Source: an uncultured Fodinibius sp. (GTDB lineage Bacteria > Bacteroidota > Rhodothermia > Balneolales > Balneolaceae). From it: 64,000 nt of DNA. The translations under genes and the position numbers were made by a program. The stretch's first letter is position 1; each line of letters begins with the position of its first letter. Below are positions 8,786-18,334 of the stretch, in pieces. Location: assembly GCA_913056455.1 (NCBI GenBank), contig CAJXMJ010000003.1, forward strand, positions 217,149 through 281,148. Reading direction: 5' to 3'. The notes under the pieces are model-generated. The model was not told where the DNA came from. It saw only the letters and a list, made by a program, of their open reading frames with translations, and did no database searches.

Positions 8786-9682
8786 TCAGCTTTCCTGTTT
8801 TGTTTCGGTGAAGAAGGTTAAGTCCTCCTCTTTTTGTGTACGCATTGTTGATGTAGCTCCTGCGTCACTGTCGATGACTTGAATAAATATTGCACCGGTG
8901 ATAATAAAGGCCGCGGAAATGATTTCCATCAGGCTGGGATTTTCACCGATACTAAACCAAGCTATTACCAAGGCTGCAATAGGTACCATATTCCCATAGA
9001 GCACTACCTGGGTTGGTCCCAGTATTTTTAGTGCTCGTACCTTTACCCATTGACCTATCCCTACTCCGATAGCTCCACCGGCTAAAATGGCGATCCATGT
9101 CCAAAAGCCTAACGACAGCCAACTTACTTCAATTAAATCCGGGGTGGCAATTAAAATGTATAATGATCCCCCAATAGCAGTACGAAGAGCTACGATAGAA
9201 ACAGACCCGTATTCGCGTGCCAAGGGCTTAATAGCATGCAGCTCAATAACAGTGAGAGCTAATGCCACTATAAGAATGAGGTCGCCCAACCAATAGCCTT
9301 GTTCGGGTTGCAGTCCATCCCAAGCCAAAATAACAGTACCTATTACGGCAAGCAGGACTCCGGCATATCCGAATATTCCCATTTGTTCGGTGCGGAACAG
9401 GTATCCGATACCCGTACTGATAGCTGGTCCGAGAGCCAACCAGAGCGAAGCACGTGCTCCATGGGTTAGTCCTAATCCTTCAATTCCGAGCCATGGGGCT
9501 AGTGTAGCACCGATTACAGAGACAAATAGCAGTCGGGGCCAGTCATCCCTTTGAATTTTCGGTAAAAAAGGAACCGCAGATGAAGTATTACTGCATTCGG
9601 TTCGGTATTGCAGGTACATCACCAAAAACATAGCAATGCCTCCCATCGCAAAGCGCGAAACACTGAATGCAATGGGAGACAT
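8786..9682 (-). CDS. EamA/DMT-family transporter (canonical start truncates helix 1)
   Basis: The frame encodes a drug/metabolite-transporter protein with two EamA repeats: alternating hydrophobic helices, GAxxAPWLGIEGLGLTHGA in the first half and VVLYGNMVPIAALVIAWFSIGE in the second. Such proteins normally have ten helices and export small metabolites. The ATG at 9682 gives 298 residues and begins after the first helix. The same frame stays open upstream through a convincing first helix (see next entry) but has no ATG, GTG or TTG there. The substrate is unknown. Confidence 0.85.
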   Translation of the reverse strand: MSPIAFSVSRFAMGGIAMFLVMYLQYRTECSNTSSAVPFLPKIQRDDWPRLLFVSVIGATLAPWLGIEGLGLTHGARASLWLALGPAISTGIGYLFRTEQMGIFGYAGVLLAVIGTVILAWDGLQPEQGYWLGDLILIVALALTVIELHAIKPLAREYGSVSIVALRTAIGGSLYILIATPDLIEVSWLSLGFWTWIAILAGGAIGVGIGQWVKVRALKILGPTQVVLYGNMVPIAALVIAWFSIGENPSLMEIISAAFIITGAIFIQVIDSDAGATSTMRTQKEEDLTFFTETKQES

Positions 9683-9823
9683 TTCGGTAAGAGCAATTTC
9701 GGCTAATATAAAATTAGCGCCCCAGAAAAAAACGAATAATACAAGTAGACCGTGATGGGGTAAGGCTTCCCCGCTTACCGATGATTTAAGAGGATTAAGT
9801 TTCGAAATAATGTGCTTTATATA
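9683..9823 (-). other. In-frame N-terminal extension of the EamA transporter without a canonical start codon
   Basis: Read on the minus strand, the 47 codons between a TAA at 9826-9824 and the ATG at 9682 encode a basic leader (IISKLNPLKSS) and then LLVLFVFFWGANFILAEIAL. That is the expected first membrane helix with the family W-G-x-N motif. Only ATA and ATT codons are available as starts, and the segment overlaps the last bases of the DUF2911 gene. Either initiation is non-canonical, or a start codon was lost by mutation or sequencing error. Confidence 0.6.
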
Positions 9824-10362
9824 TTAATTGTAAAGGGCACTTTGGTCGTATCCCAGCGTAATACCACGGTTGCTGATTCATTTGAGACATCCTCAAAATA
9901 GAATAGCAGACGCTCCATAAAGTCTGCTTCTTGAGGTTCTACCGTAAATCGGAATACGTCTTTAGATTTATCGTACTGAGTACCCCATGAAAGCTTTGAG
10001 TTAATAATGATGGTCCATTCGTCCTTTCCTGGGATAGTATAGAGTGAATAGGTGCCAGCTTCCAGTTCGTTTCCTTCAATTGTTACGTTATCAGAAACAA
10101 CTAAAGCCGTTGATTCATTAGCTCCTGTTCGCCAAACTTCGCCGTAGGGGACCAAATTACCAAAGATGGTTCGGTCATTGACAGCAGGACGCCCATATGT
10201 AATAGTAATATCCGTAGTGCCAATAGTTTGGCTCACCGTGGCATTAGGACTTACCCGAGGTTCATCATTAGCGCGCTCTTGTGCAATTGTAGTTGTAGCT
10301 ATAAATAAGCTCATGAACGCAATAAGCGAAATCTTGTAAAAGGTTGATACAATAGTTTTCAT
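9817..10362 (-). CDS. DUF2911 periplasmic/secreted protein
   Basis: The 181-residue protein has a signal peptide ending near TIAQ (residue 27). A DUF2911 domain follows, with the motifs ITYGRPAVNDRTIFG, LVPYGEVWRTGANESTAL and GTYSLYTIPGKDEWTIIIN. The family is widespread in Bacteroidota and its function is unknown. The stop codon lies within the open extension of the EamA frame, so the two genes are probably on one transcript and may be translationally coupled. Confidence 0.9.
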   Translation of the reverse strand: MKTIVSTFYKISLIAFMSLFIATTTIAQERANDEPRVSPNATVSQTIGTTDITITYGRPAVNDRTIFGNLVPYGEVWRTGANESTALVVSDNVTIEGNELEAGTYSLYTIPGKDEWTIIINSKLSWGTQYDKSKDVFRFTVEPQEADFMERLLFYFEDVSNESATVVLRWDTTKVPFTINI

Positions 10363-10595
10363 AATAAAGATGATTGGTTTAGGATTGTTGGTACACAGGT
10401 TTTTAACTTAAAATGTAATGCGATCGTTTAATTTTAATGTTCTGAAATTGTTCGTAAATAACCTATTCCAGTTTGAGAGAGTAGTTTGGTGATTGAAATT
10501 TAAACATTAGTATTTTCTAATAAGAAATTTAATCCTTATATATACGATAATAGGTTTTGGTGATTTAACAAACTGACATTAGGGGTATATAATAG

Positions 10596-13328
10596 ATGGA
10601 GGAAAAACCAGGCACTCGTTTTTCTGACGATATAGAACAGCTTTTTAGCAGCGGAACGGTCATTTTATTTACGTGTGCGGTTACATCGGATTTTCCCATT
10701 CTTTCTGTTAGTCAGAATTCCGAAAATATTTTGGGATTCAAGCCTTCTTATTTTGTTGAAAACAAGAACGGCTGGTCGAATCGCATTCACCCGGAGGATA
10801 AAGAAGATGTTTTTAGACAGTTCACCAGAGTGATTAAAGAGGATGGTGGAGCTATTAACGAGTATCGCTTCAAGACGAAAGGGGGAGAATATATTTGGCT
10901 TCGGGATGAAATAAAAGTTATTGAAAATGAGGATGGAGATCGGCTTATTTATGGCTCTTCTATAGATATTACCGAACGAAAGAAAGCAGAGATAGCCCTA
11001 AAAGAAAATAAAACGGAAGAGCTGAAGCAGGAGATTACTCGGAGAACAAAGGCAGAAGAAAAGTTGCAGAAACGCCTTGAATATGAAAAAGTGATTTCTC
11101 AAAGCTCAAAATTACTGTTGGAGAGTAATTCGTCAGAGGCGCTCGAAAAGAGTTTGGATCTGCTTCAGGATGTAACTGATGCTGATCGTGTGTTTCTGTA
11201 TAAGAATAAAGAAATTGAAGATGAGCTCTATTTGGATCCGGTATTGGAGGTAACCAAAGACGGAGTTGAGCCCATCATCGAAAACCTCGATCGAACGTTT
11301 AAATATTCTGATGTTCCCTGGTTGCATGAAAAGTTGTCATCCCTTCAAAAGGTCCATGCACAGATCGATGAGTTGCCGGATCCCGAACAATCTATTTTAC
11401 AGGACCAAGAGGTAGAATCAATTTTGGTTATTCCCTTTTCCATTGAAGGCGAGTGGAAGGGATATATTGGGGCGGCAGATACGCAAAAGAAGCGTACTTG
11501 GGATGAGGAAGAAATTTCGCTGTTGAAAACCGTTTCTCGAATTATAGCTGCTTTTGAGAAACGGAAAGCTATTGAAGGATCGCTTGTTAAGCAGCGAAAC
11601 TACACTAATACGATTTTAGACAGCTTGCCAAGTATCTACCTGTTGATGGATGAGGATTTCCATTTTATTGAGTGGAATAGTTATGCCGAGCGCTACACCG
11701 GTTATTCAGGTGATGAGTTAAAAACAAAAACAGCTTTTGATATTATTAAGCCTGAACACCATGAGTTGCTGAAAGAAGCGATAGAGCGGGTTAGACGAAA
11801 AAAAGGAAAGGGCACAGAGTTAGATCTGTTAACAAAATCGGGGGAAACCGCTCCCTTTTTCTGGCGGGGGTATTTCATTGAAATCGATAATGAACAGTAT
11901 TTTTTGTGTGTTGGGATTGATATTACGGAGCAAAAAAGGACGGAAAAGGAGCTGCGGCATGAGAAACGATTTAACGAGGCTTTGTTAGAAAGTTTGCCCG
12001 GTGTTTTCTACATGTTTGATGAGGATGGAAATTATCACCGATGGAATCAGAACCTGCTTGACGAAACAGGCTATACGGCAGAAGATATGCAGCAGATTTC
12101 GCCGGAGGTATTTTTTGGAGAGGAAGAATTGGATGCTGCACGCCGAGAGATCGGTAAAGTTTTCGAAGTTGGGCAGGCAGAGATAGAATCGAAGCTCAAA
12201 ACAAAAGATGGACAGGAGATACCTTATTATTTCACGGGTAAGCTATTTAAACAAGATGGAAACAATTATTTGCTCGGCGTTGGTCATGACATGTCGGAGC
12301 AGGTAAAAGCCAGAGAAAAATTACGCCGGAGTGAGAAACTTTTCCGCGATCTGTTTTTGAATGCGCCGGCGGGTATTGTAATGGTGGATCCTGATAACAA
12401 GGTGGTGAATATTAATAAGAGCTTTGAAGATATGTTTGGATTTGCCGAGGAAGAGCTCAAGGGTAAAGATGTTGATGAGTTTATTGTTCCGAAAGAAGAA
12501 CGTGAACAGATTCCCCGAATGCCATTGAAAGAATATGCTTCCGACAGTTTTAACAGGGAAGCCAAGCGTCTGACCAAAGATGGAGAACCGATCGACGTGA
12601 TTATGGCAGCTATTCCTGTTTATATTGATGGTGATCCTATAGCGGGGTTTGGAATGTATATTGATATTACGGAAGAGAAGAAGTATGAACAGGAGATAAC
12701 CAGCTCACTTAAAGAAAAAAAGGTGATGCTGAAGGAAATTCACCACCGGGTAAAGAATAACCTGGCTATTGTTTCGGGATTACTTCAGCTACAGATGTAT
12801 GAAACTGACAATCCCCTCTTGCGTGATACGCTGGAGGAAAGTGAGCGCCGTATTCAAACGATGGCGCTTATCCATGAGCAGCTCTACAATTCCGAAAGCC
12901 TGGGTAATATATCTTGTGATCAATATATCGGGGATTTGGTAGAAACGATTCGAAATACCATTGGTTCTTCCCAAGATGTCAATGTAAGGACTGATATCGA
13001 AAGCATTGAGTTGGATATTGAGCGGGCGGTGCCCTTTGCACTTTTGGTGAATGAAGTGGTCACCAACTCATTTAAACATGCCTTTGATGGTCAAAGTGAC
13101 AGTACAAACACGATAGCGATCCGTATAACGGAAGATAGTGGACAGGTGCATGCCCGGTTACGTGATAATGGCAAAGGGTTGCCAGATGATTTGCAGCCCG
13201 AAATGAGTGATACACTGGGTATGAACCTTATCGACAACTTTGCTCAGCAGTTAGAAGCAGATTGGGAGATAGGTAGTGATAATGGCACCTATGTCCAGTT
13301 ACGGTTCAGCAAAAATGGAGAAGCGTAA
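10596..13328 (+). CDS. Multi-PAS/GAF sensor histidine kinase of the HisKA_2 type
   Basis: The 910-residue protein is soluble: no signal peptide or membrane helix is visible. An N-terminal PAS/PAC unit (about residues 30-125, ending in SSIDITERKKAE) is followed by a short coiled segment, a GAF-like domain (about 160-325) and three more PAS units ending in GIDITEQKRTE, GHDMSEQVKAR and YIDITEEKKYE. The kinase core has the HisKA_2 H-box LKEIHHRVKNNLAIVSGLLQLQ near residue 713 and an N-box VNEVVTNSFKHAF near 818. These kinases usually sense cytoplasmic signals such as redox, light or ligands. No response regulator is adjacent. Start: AGGGGT lies 10-15 bases before the ATG. Confidence 0.92.
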   Translation: MEEKPGTRFSDDIEQLFSSGTVILFTCAVTSDFPILSVSQNSENILGFKPSYFVENKNGWSNRIHPEDKEDVFRQFTRVIKEDGGAINEYRFKTKGGEYIWLRDEIKVIENEDGDRLIYGSSIDITERKKAEIALKENKTEELKQEITRRTKAEEKLQKRLEYEKVISQSSKLLLESNSSEALEKSLDLLQDVTDADRVFLYKNKEIEDELYLDPVLEVTKDGVEPIIENLDRTFKYSDVPWLHEKLSSLQKVHAQIDELPDPEQSILQDQEVESILVIPFSIEGEWKGYIGAADTQKKRTWDEEEISLLKTVSRIIAAFEKRKAIEGSLVKQRNYTNTILDSLPSIYLLMDEDFHFIEWNSYAERYTGYSGDELKTKTAFDIIKPEHHELLKEAIERVRRKKGKGTELDLLTKSGETAPFFWRGYFIEIDNEQYFLCVGIDITEQKRTEKELRHEKRFNEALLESLPGVFYMFDEDGNYHRWNQNLLDETGYTAEDMQQISPEVFFGEEELDAARREIGKVFEVGQAEIESKLKTKDGQEIPYYFTGKLFKQDGNNYLLGVGHDMSEQVKAREKLRRSEKLFRDLFLNAPAGIVMVDPDNKVVNINKSFEDMFGFAEEELKGKDVDEFIVPKEEREQIPRMPLKEYASDSFNREAKRLTKDGEPIDVIMAAIPVYIDGDPIAGFGMYIDITEEKKYEQEITSSLKEKKVMLKEIHHRVKNNLAIVSGLLQLQMYETDNPLLRDTLEESERRIQTMALIHEQLYNSESLGNISCDQYIGDLVETIRNTIGSSQDVNVRTDIESIELDIERAVPFALLVNEVVTNSFKHAFDGQSDSTNTIAIRITEDSGQVHARLRDNGKGLPDDLQPEMSDTLGMNLIDNFAQQLEADWEIGSDNGTYVQLRFSKNGEA

Positions 13329-13378
13329 AGGACCTGTGTATCCTTCCTTGTCAGATGTATCGCGGCTGATTTTTGGTA

Positions 13379-14038
13379 TTAGTCTTTCACCTTATCTTTA
13401 AGCAAGTGTGGAAAGTCCTTTCGGAACTTTTTGAGCTTGGGAGCGATGACTACCTGGCAATATCCCGCATTGGGATTATTTTCGTAATAGTTCTGATGAT
13501 AGTTCTCGGCTACCGAATAATTTGAAAGAGGCTCTATTTCAGTAACAATAGGATCTTCCCAGAGGTCAGACTTGTCGGTCTTTTTAAGCGATTTTTCAGC
13601 AATTTCTTTCTGTTCTTCATTATGATAAAAAATAGCTGATCGATATTGGGGGCCTACATCAGCACCTTGTCGGTTCTTGGTGGTTGGATTGTGCGTGTGC
13701 CAAAAGACTTCAAGAAGCTGTTCGTAAGATATAATGGAGGGATCGAAAGTAATGCGTGCCACTTCGGCGTGTCCGGTTTGCCCCGAAGATACCTGGCGGT
13801 AGGTGGGATTCGGGAGCTCCCCGCCTGCATACCCGGCGACGGCTGATTTTACACCCTTGACCTCCTCAAAAACAGCTTCGACGCACCAGAAACAGCCGGC
13901 TCCGAAGGTAGCTTCTTCCATTGTTGTTGAGCTCATGGTTTCAGTATTCTTATTGGTTTGAGCCTGTACCACAGCCGATGAACATATTACCAAAGCAATA
14001 GCTGTAAACAGTAAGGCCGTAATTCTATTAGGTTCCAT
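13379..14038 (-). CDS. msrA: Secreted peptide-methionine (S)-S-oxide reductase MsrA
   Basis: The 219-residue protein carries the MsrA active-site motif GCFWC at residues 48-52, with catalytic C49. It also has the conserved GYAGG, GHAEVARITFDP, THNPT and NYHQNYYENNP segments. A hydrophobic leader ending near VQAQ (residue 27) suggests export, so it would repair oxidised methionine in periplasmic or lipid-anchored proteins. There is no fused MsrB domain. It converges on the PAS kinase with a 50-base gap. Confidence 0.95.
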   Translation of the reverse strand: MEPNRITALLFTAIALVICSSAVVQAQTNKNTETMSSTTMEEATFGAGCFWCVEAVFEEVKGVKSAVAGYAGGELPNPTYRQVSSGQTGHAEVARITFDPSIISYEQLLEVFWHTHNPTTKNRQGADVGPQYRSAIFYHNEEQKEIAEKSLKKTDKSDLWEDPIVTEIEPLSNYSVAENYHQNYYENNPNAGYCQVVIAPKLKKFRKDFPHLLKDKVKD

Positions 14039-14132
14039 ATTATATGTAATTATAAGTCGTCCGTCTTGGTTACATCCAGTAACACAAAAGCTGGCCCTAC
14101 CGTTTATAAAAGAGAAGTAAATGTAAGGGGAT

Positions 14133-14576
14133 CTATTTACGTATCTCTTCGTATGCTTCTATAAACTCATCCGGCGTATGTTTACCTATGATGGTTGCGA
14201 TAGGCTCCAGGGGCAAATCAGTAACCATGTTGAAGCGAAGGCAAGAACGACCCATATCCATTTTTTTACCGGCCTTTTCAAACTCTTCTTCTAACCATTC
14301 TTGGAGTTCCTCATCCTGATATACCGACATCAGGTAAAGTGAGTTGTGATTCTCTTGTGCGGCTAAACCTATATAGTTGAGCGGCTGATTGTTATAGGTG
14401 TCCGGGTATTTTTCAAGTGGAATTTCATAGCTGATCATTCCCCAATTAATGGTTTCTTCATAGCCCTCGGGAATATTATCCAGAATCAGTTCCCGAATTT
14501 GTTCTATCGGTTCTCTGCGATACTCGGGAAGTTCTTCAATGTATTCTTCTACAGTTTGAGCCATACTCTTTGCCAT
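14133..14576 (-). CDS. DUF1801 (YdhG-like) protein
   Basis: The 147-residue cytoplasmic protein matches the DUF1801 pattern: TVEEYIEELPEYRREPIEQIRELI at the start, the NWGMISYEIP strand near residue 44, LAAQENHNSLYLM in the middle and a C-terminal helix. The family has an iron-chaperone-like fold related to frataxin-like YdhG of Bacillus, but the role of most members is unproven. It lies upstream of msrA on the same strand with a gap of about 94 bases. Confidence 0.82.
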   Translation of the reverse strand: MAKSMAQTVEEYIEELPEYRREPIEQIRELILDNIPEGYEETINWGMISYEIPLEKYPDTYNNQPLNYIGLAAQENHNSLYLMSVYQDEELQEWLEEEFEKAGKKMDMGRSCLRFNMVTDLPLEPIATIIGKHTPDEFIEAYEEIRK

Positions 14577-14872
14577 GACAGAAATTCGTTGGTTAATTTT
14601 TGAAAATTAGATCATACCGAGAAAAATGAGCGCAGTAAATTACTATAGTAAAAAAAATAGTATTGTTCGTGCGATCATATTCATAACCGGATTTCTATCT
14701 CGTAGAAACCCATTCATGTTGCACACAATATAAGTGCTATAAATGCCAATTTCCGCCCTAAACTGTTCTTGTTAATTTGTCCAATATTTAAACGATTTTA
14801 CGTTGAAAATCCTTGTAGTTGTATATTGTAAAACACTATTAATTAAATTATCAATGAGCCAAGAATATTATT

Positions 14873-15874
14873 ATGGAATATAGATTTTTAGGACGATCAG
14901 GACTTAAAGTTTCCGCGCTATCATTTGGATCATGGGTTACTTTCGGTGATCAGATTGACGAAGACGCAGCTTACGAGTCGATGAAAGAAGCCTATGACGC
15001 GGGAGTCAACTTTTTTGATAATGCTGAAGTCTATGCTGAAGGACGGTCAGAAATTATGATGGGTAATATTATTCAAAAAGCAGGATGGAAGCGTACAGAT
15101 TTGGTACTGTCCACGAAAATATTTTGGGGCGGAGAAGGTCCCAACGATCAGGGACTTTCTTTTAAACATATCAAAGAGGGTACCGAAGCCGCATTAGAAC
15201 GCCTCCAAACTGATTATGTGGATCTTATTTTTTGCCATCGGCCGGACAAGCATACTCCTATTGAGGAAACGGTCCGGGGCATGCATCAGATGATACAAGA
15301 AGGGAAGGCCTTATATTGGGGAACCAGTGAATGGTCGGCTCGTCAAATCCGTCAGGCATATGATTTTGCACGCCAAGAGCATCTTCGCCCACCGTTGATG
15401 GATCAGCCCCAGTATAATATGTTTCGGCGCGACAAGGTGGAAAAGGAATTTGCTCCGCTGTATGATGAGATCGGTCTGGGTACTACTATCTGGAGTCCGC
15501 TGGCCAGCGGGTTATTAACGGGCAAATATAACGATGGGGTGCCTGAAGGAAGCCGGTTGTCGCTCGATAAATACGACTGGCTGCGTGAAAAACTTCTCGA
15601 AACCGAAAGTGGTCGTCAAAAGCTAAATAAAGTGAAGGAGTTGGCTGAAGTAGCAGAAGGAGCTGGAATTCCCATGCCGCAGTTCGCACTGGCTTGGTGC
15701 TTAAAAAATGAGGACGTAAGCACCGTGATTACCGGGGCCTCAAAGCCAGAGCAGGTAAAGCAAAATATGAAAGCTATTGATGTAGTAGATCAGATGACAC
15801 CGGATATTATGGAGCGAATTGAAGAGATCCTTGATAATAAACCGGAGCCCGAACCTGATTTTAGGAACAACTAA
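14873..15874 (+). CDS. Aldo/keto reductase, potassium-channel beta-subunit (KvBeta/YghZ) type
   Basis: The 333-residue TIM-barrel enzyme begins MEYRFLGRSGLKVSALSFG. It has the catalytic tetrad elements in DNAEVYAEGRSE (Asp and Tyr), a Lys in LVLSTKIFWGG and a His in LIFCHRPD. The C-terminal NADPH-binding region reads VITGASKPEQVKQNMKAID. The WTSEWSARQI-like stretch and overall length fit the AKR6/KvBeta subgroup, which reduces aldehydes such as methylglyoxal in bacteria. Upstream, TTTG-N19-TACGTTGA is a weak match to the promoter type used elsewhere in the window. Confidence 0.92.
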   Translation: MEYRFLGRSGLKVSALSFGSWVTFGDQIDEDAAYESMKEAYDAGVNFFDNAEVYAEGRSEIMMGNIIQKAGWKRTDLVLSTKIFWGGEGPNDQGLSFKHIKEGTEAALERLQTDYVDLIFCHRPDKHTPIEETVRGMHQMIQEGKALYWGTSEWSARQIRQAYDFARQEHLRPPLMDQPQYNMFRRDKVEKEFAPLYDEIGLGTTIWSPLASGLLTGKYNDGVPEGSRLSLDKYDWLREKLLETESGRQKLNKVKELAEVAEGAGIPMPQFALAWCLKNEDVSTVITGASKPEQVKQNMKAIDVVDQMTPDIMERIEEILDNKPEPEPDFRNN

Positions 15875-15904
15875 AGATTAGTTTCTATTGATTTCTAATT
15901 TCAT

Positions 15905-15936
15905 GCCCGGGGATAACACTCCGGGCGTTATTTTTT
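15905..15936 (+). terminator. Terminator of the aldo/keto reductase gene
   Basis: GCCCGG at 15905-15910 pairs with CCGGGC at 15921-15926, followed by GTTATTTTTT. The T-run touches the stop codon of the converging patatin gene. Confidence 0.75.
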
Positions 15937-18181
15937 AAAAATGATATCCCAGATTAAGCTTTACGGCATAGCCGCTGGTAAGATTTGGAGTTGACAGAGC
16001 CACCTCAATGGGGCCTACAATTGAAGTGGCACCAACAGCAAGGGAATATCCGGTTTCCAGCCGTTCTTGATCCAGATTAAATGTCCATTGTTCGGCAAGA
16101 TGTGCAAGGTTCATACCCCCGCTGATATAGATTTTTTTATTTATCCTGAACTGAAGGTTTGAACGGAGGCCTTTGATATTTGCAGCACGAAGCTGTTGCG
16201 CAGGATGCCCCATAAAAGGTAGCTGTTTGAGGTCAAAAACCGGGTTTTGAGACAGGCCTCCTAAATAATAATAGTAATGCAGAGGCAACTCTGAGGTAGA
16301 AGAATATCCGGCAAAAAGTTCGTTGGAAATATTTACTCCGTCAAAAAGCTTAATGGTAGAGAACCACCTGCCGGAAGTCTGAAAAAAGGTTGACGAGCTT
16401 CCCCATCCGGGCTCTGAAATTTCGGTTTTTAAACTGAGATCTTGTCCTTTCGTCGGGAAATAGGGGCGATTCAGCGTATTGAAATCAACACTCAAAAAGG
16501 GTTTGAGTAAAAATGTAGTATTGCCGAATACAAGCGTATTTCCAATGGCTTCATTTAAGTTATAGAGCTCCGTTTCGAAGCCAACTTCAAAATCGACTTG
16601 TTGCCAGAACCGCATGGTGAATGAGGGTTGAAATGACAGCTTTTCCACATCAATGCTTGATAAAGCCTGGTTTTGGTCGTAATAATTGATGGGAGAGCGC
16701 TGGAGGTTAAACCTTGTTTTCATGTGAGTAAGTGGAACAAGGCTGGTTGGAATGCTGTAATCTGCGGTAAGCTCCAATATCTCACCGGCTCTCAGCTGCA
16801 TGGTTAACCGATCGTTCAAAAAGATATTGTCTGTAAATGAGGCACCGAATAATAGCGCCGCTTTATATTGGCTGTCGTATCGCATGCTAAAACCGGCATA
16901 TTCCTGTTCTTTGTGTTGGAATTCCATGACTAGATGACTGCCCTTGTTATTCTGATCTTTTTGCAGGCGATATGATATTTGGCTGAAGAGCCCTGAGGCG
17001 TAGAGTTGGTTTATCTTTTGTTCGAGTTGTGAGAGGGTAAGTGTTTCCGGTGGTTGTATATCAAGCCCAAGAAATACTTGTCGCTGCTGTACTAATCCGG
17101 TTAGATTATTAAGTGAAATACTTGAGACAAGGATGGTATCCTGACGTGTTGATCGTATGGGTTTAAATTCGGAAGGTGCTGTTTGGTGTTTTGCCAGTGC
17201 TTTCTGGATTTTCGGGAGTGCTTTCCGGGTGGCCTGTTCTCCGCGGCGAATAATCTCATCTACCTTTTCATAGCTGAATGTAGAAAAGCCGCTGATATTC
17301 GGACGGATATAGATATCCGTTTTTTCTTTTTGGATAGTATCTGATTCCTGTTGATGAAATCCTACAGATTGGAAGAGTATATCAACAAATGTTTTAAGGC
17401 TGTCGACATTTTTAATGGGTTCTCCCACATCGGATGCAATAACGAAGTCGGCCCCCAAATTTTCTACATCTTCGACGGGTATATTTCGAGCAACACCTCC
17501 GTCAATATATGTTTCTCCGTCAATGCTAACCGGTTTAAAAATGCTGGGAATGGCAATGCTGGCTCGGACAACGTCGGGCAGATAGCCACTGGAAAAGCTT
17601 TTTGGTTTTCCCGTAGCCAAGTTGGTTGCCACCGCCGAGAATGGGATGGGGAGCTCTGTAAAATCTCTAGCATCATGAAAGGGAAGCATCAGCCGATAGA
17701 GCATCATTGAGATGTTTTGACCATCAATAAGGCCGGTCGGCAGCGAAAGCTTATTGTTATCGAAGGGAAACGTAACAAGATAGGTATCCTTTTTTAGGAT
17801 ACTGTTTGAGATTTGCTGTGGATTAATTTGATAACTGTCATTTAAAAGAATATTCCAGTTCGTAGTTCGAGCTATTTCCTCGATTTCTTGTGGGGAATAA
17901 CCGATGGCATATAAAGAGCCTATTATTGATCCCATGCTGGTGCCACTGACCATATGGACCGGAATTCCTTCTTCTTCCAGTACTTTAAGCACGCCGATAT
18001 GTGCAAATCCCTTGGCGCCTCCTCCACTTAAGGCAAGTCCCAGTTTTATTTCTTTTTGAGCCTTAGTGGTTGTGTTTTCCTGCCGGTCTTGTTGGGCAAT
18101 TCCTAAAAAAGGTATGAACAAAAAGCATAGTAGAAGTACGGAGCTTCGTATGTAGAATTTTTGTAAGGTTAGACCTGCCAT
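15935..18181 (-). CDS. Patatin-like phospholipase fused to POTRA and outer-membrane barrel (type Vd-like)
   Basis: The 748-residue protein has an N-terminal signal (residues 1-29, ending GIAQ) and a patatin domain at about residues 46-240. The domain shows the oxyanion loop SGGGAKG (52-58), the nucleophile motif GTSMG (80-84, S82) and the catalytic DGG (227-229). A segment at about 350-410 resembles a POTRA domain (LTLSQLEQKINQLYASGLFSQISYRL). The rest is rich in beta strands ending in LNLGYHF, as in Omp85-type barrels. This is the arrangement of PlpD-like type Vd autotransporters, which are outer-membrane-anchored phospholipases. The catalytic Ser-Asp dyad is intact. Confidence 0.9.
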   Translation of the reverse strand: MAGLTLQKFYIRSSVLLLCFLFIPFLGIAQQDRQENTTTKAQKEIKLGLALSGGGAKGFAHIGVLKVLEEEGIPVHMVSGTSMGSIIGSLYAIGYSPQEIEEIARTTNWNILLNDSYQINPQQISNSILKKDTYLVTFPFDNNKLSLPTGLIDGQNISMMLYRLMLPFHDARDFTELPIPFSAVATNLATGKPKSFSSGYLPDVVRASIAIPSIFKPVSIDGETYIDGGVARNIPVEDVENLGADFVIASDVGEPIKNVDSLKTFVDILFQSVGFHQQESDTIQKEKTDIYIRPNISGFSTFSYEKVDEIIRRGEQATRKALPKIQKALAKHQTAPSEFKPIRSTRQDTILVSSISLNNLTGLVQQRQVFLGLDIQPPETLTLSQLEQKINQLYASGLFSQISYRLQKDQNNKGSHLVMEFQHKEQEYAGFSMRYDSQYKAALLFGASFTDNIFLNDRLTMQLRAGEILELTADYSIPTSLVPLTHMKTRFNLQRSPINYYDQNQALSSIDVEKLSFQPSFTMRFWQQVDFEVGFETELYNLNEAIGNTLVFGNTTFLLKPFLSVDFNTLNRPYFPTKGQDLSLKTEISEPGWGSSSTFFQTSGRWFSTIKLFDGVNISNELFAGYSSTSELPLHYYYYLGGLSQNPVFDLKQLPFMGHPAQQLRAANIKGLRSNLQFRINKKIYISGGMNLAHLAEQWTFNLDQERLETGYSLAVGATSIVGPIEVALSTPNLTSGYAVKLNLGYHF

Positions 18182-18334
18182 CCGTGTCGAATTTGATGAA
18201 TTTTATTGGAATAAATATATAGTAATATAAAAAGATCAGCTGACGAGAGATATTAAATTACATTTATTTGGAGCGTTCTCTTCCAAGAATATTACATAGG
18301 ATTTGAGGGATGGGTTGATCCTTAGAGAGTAGTT

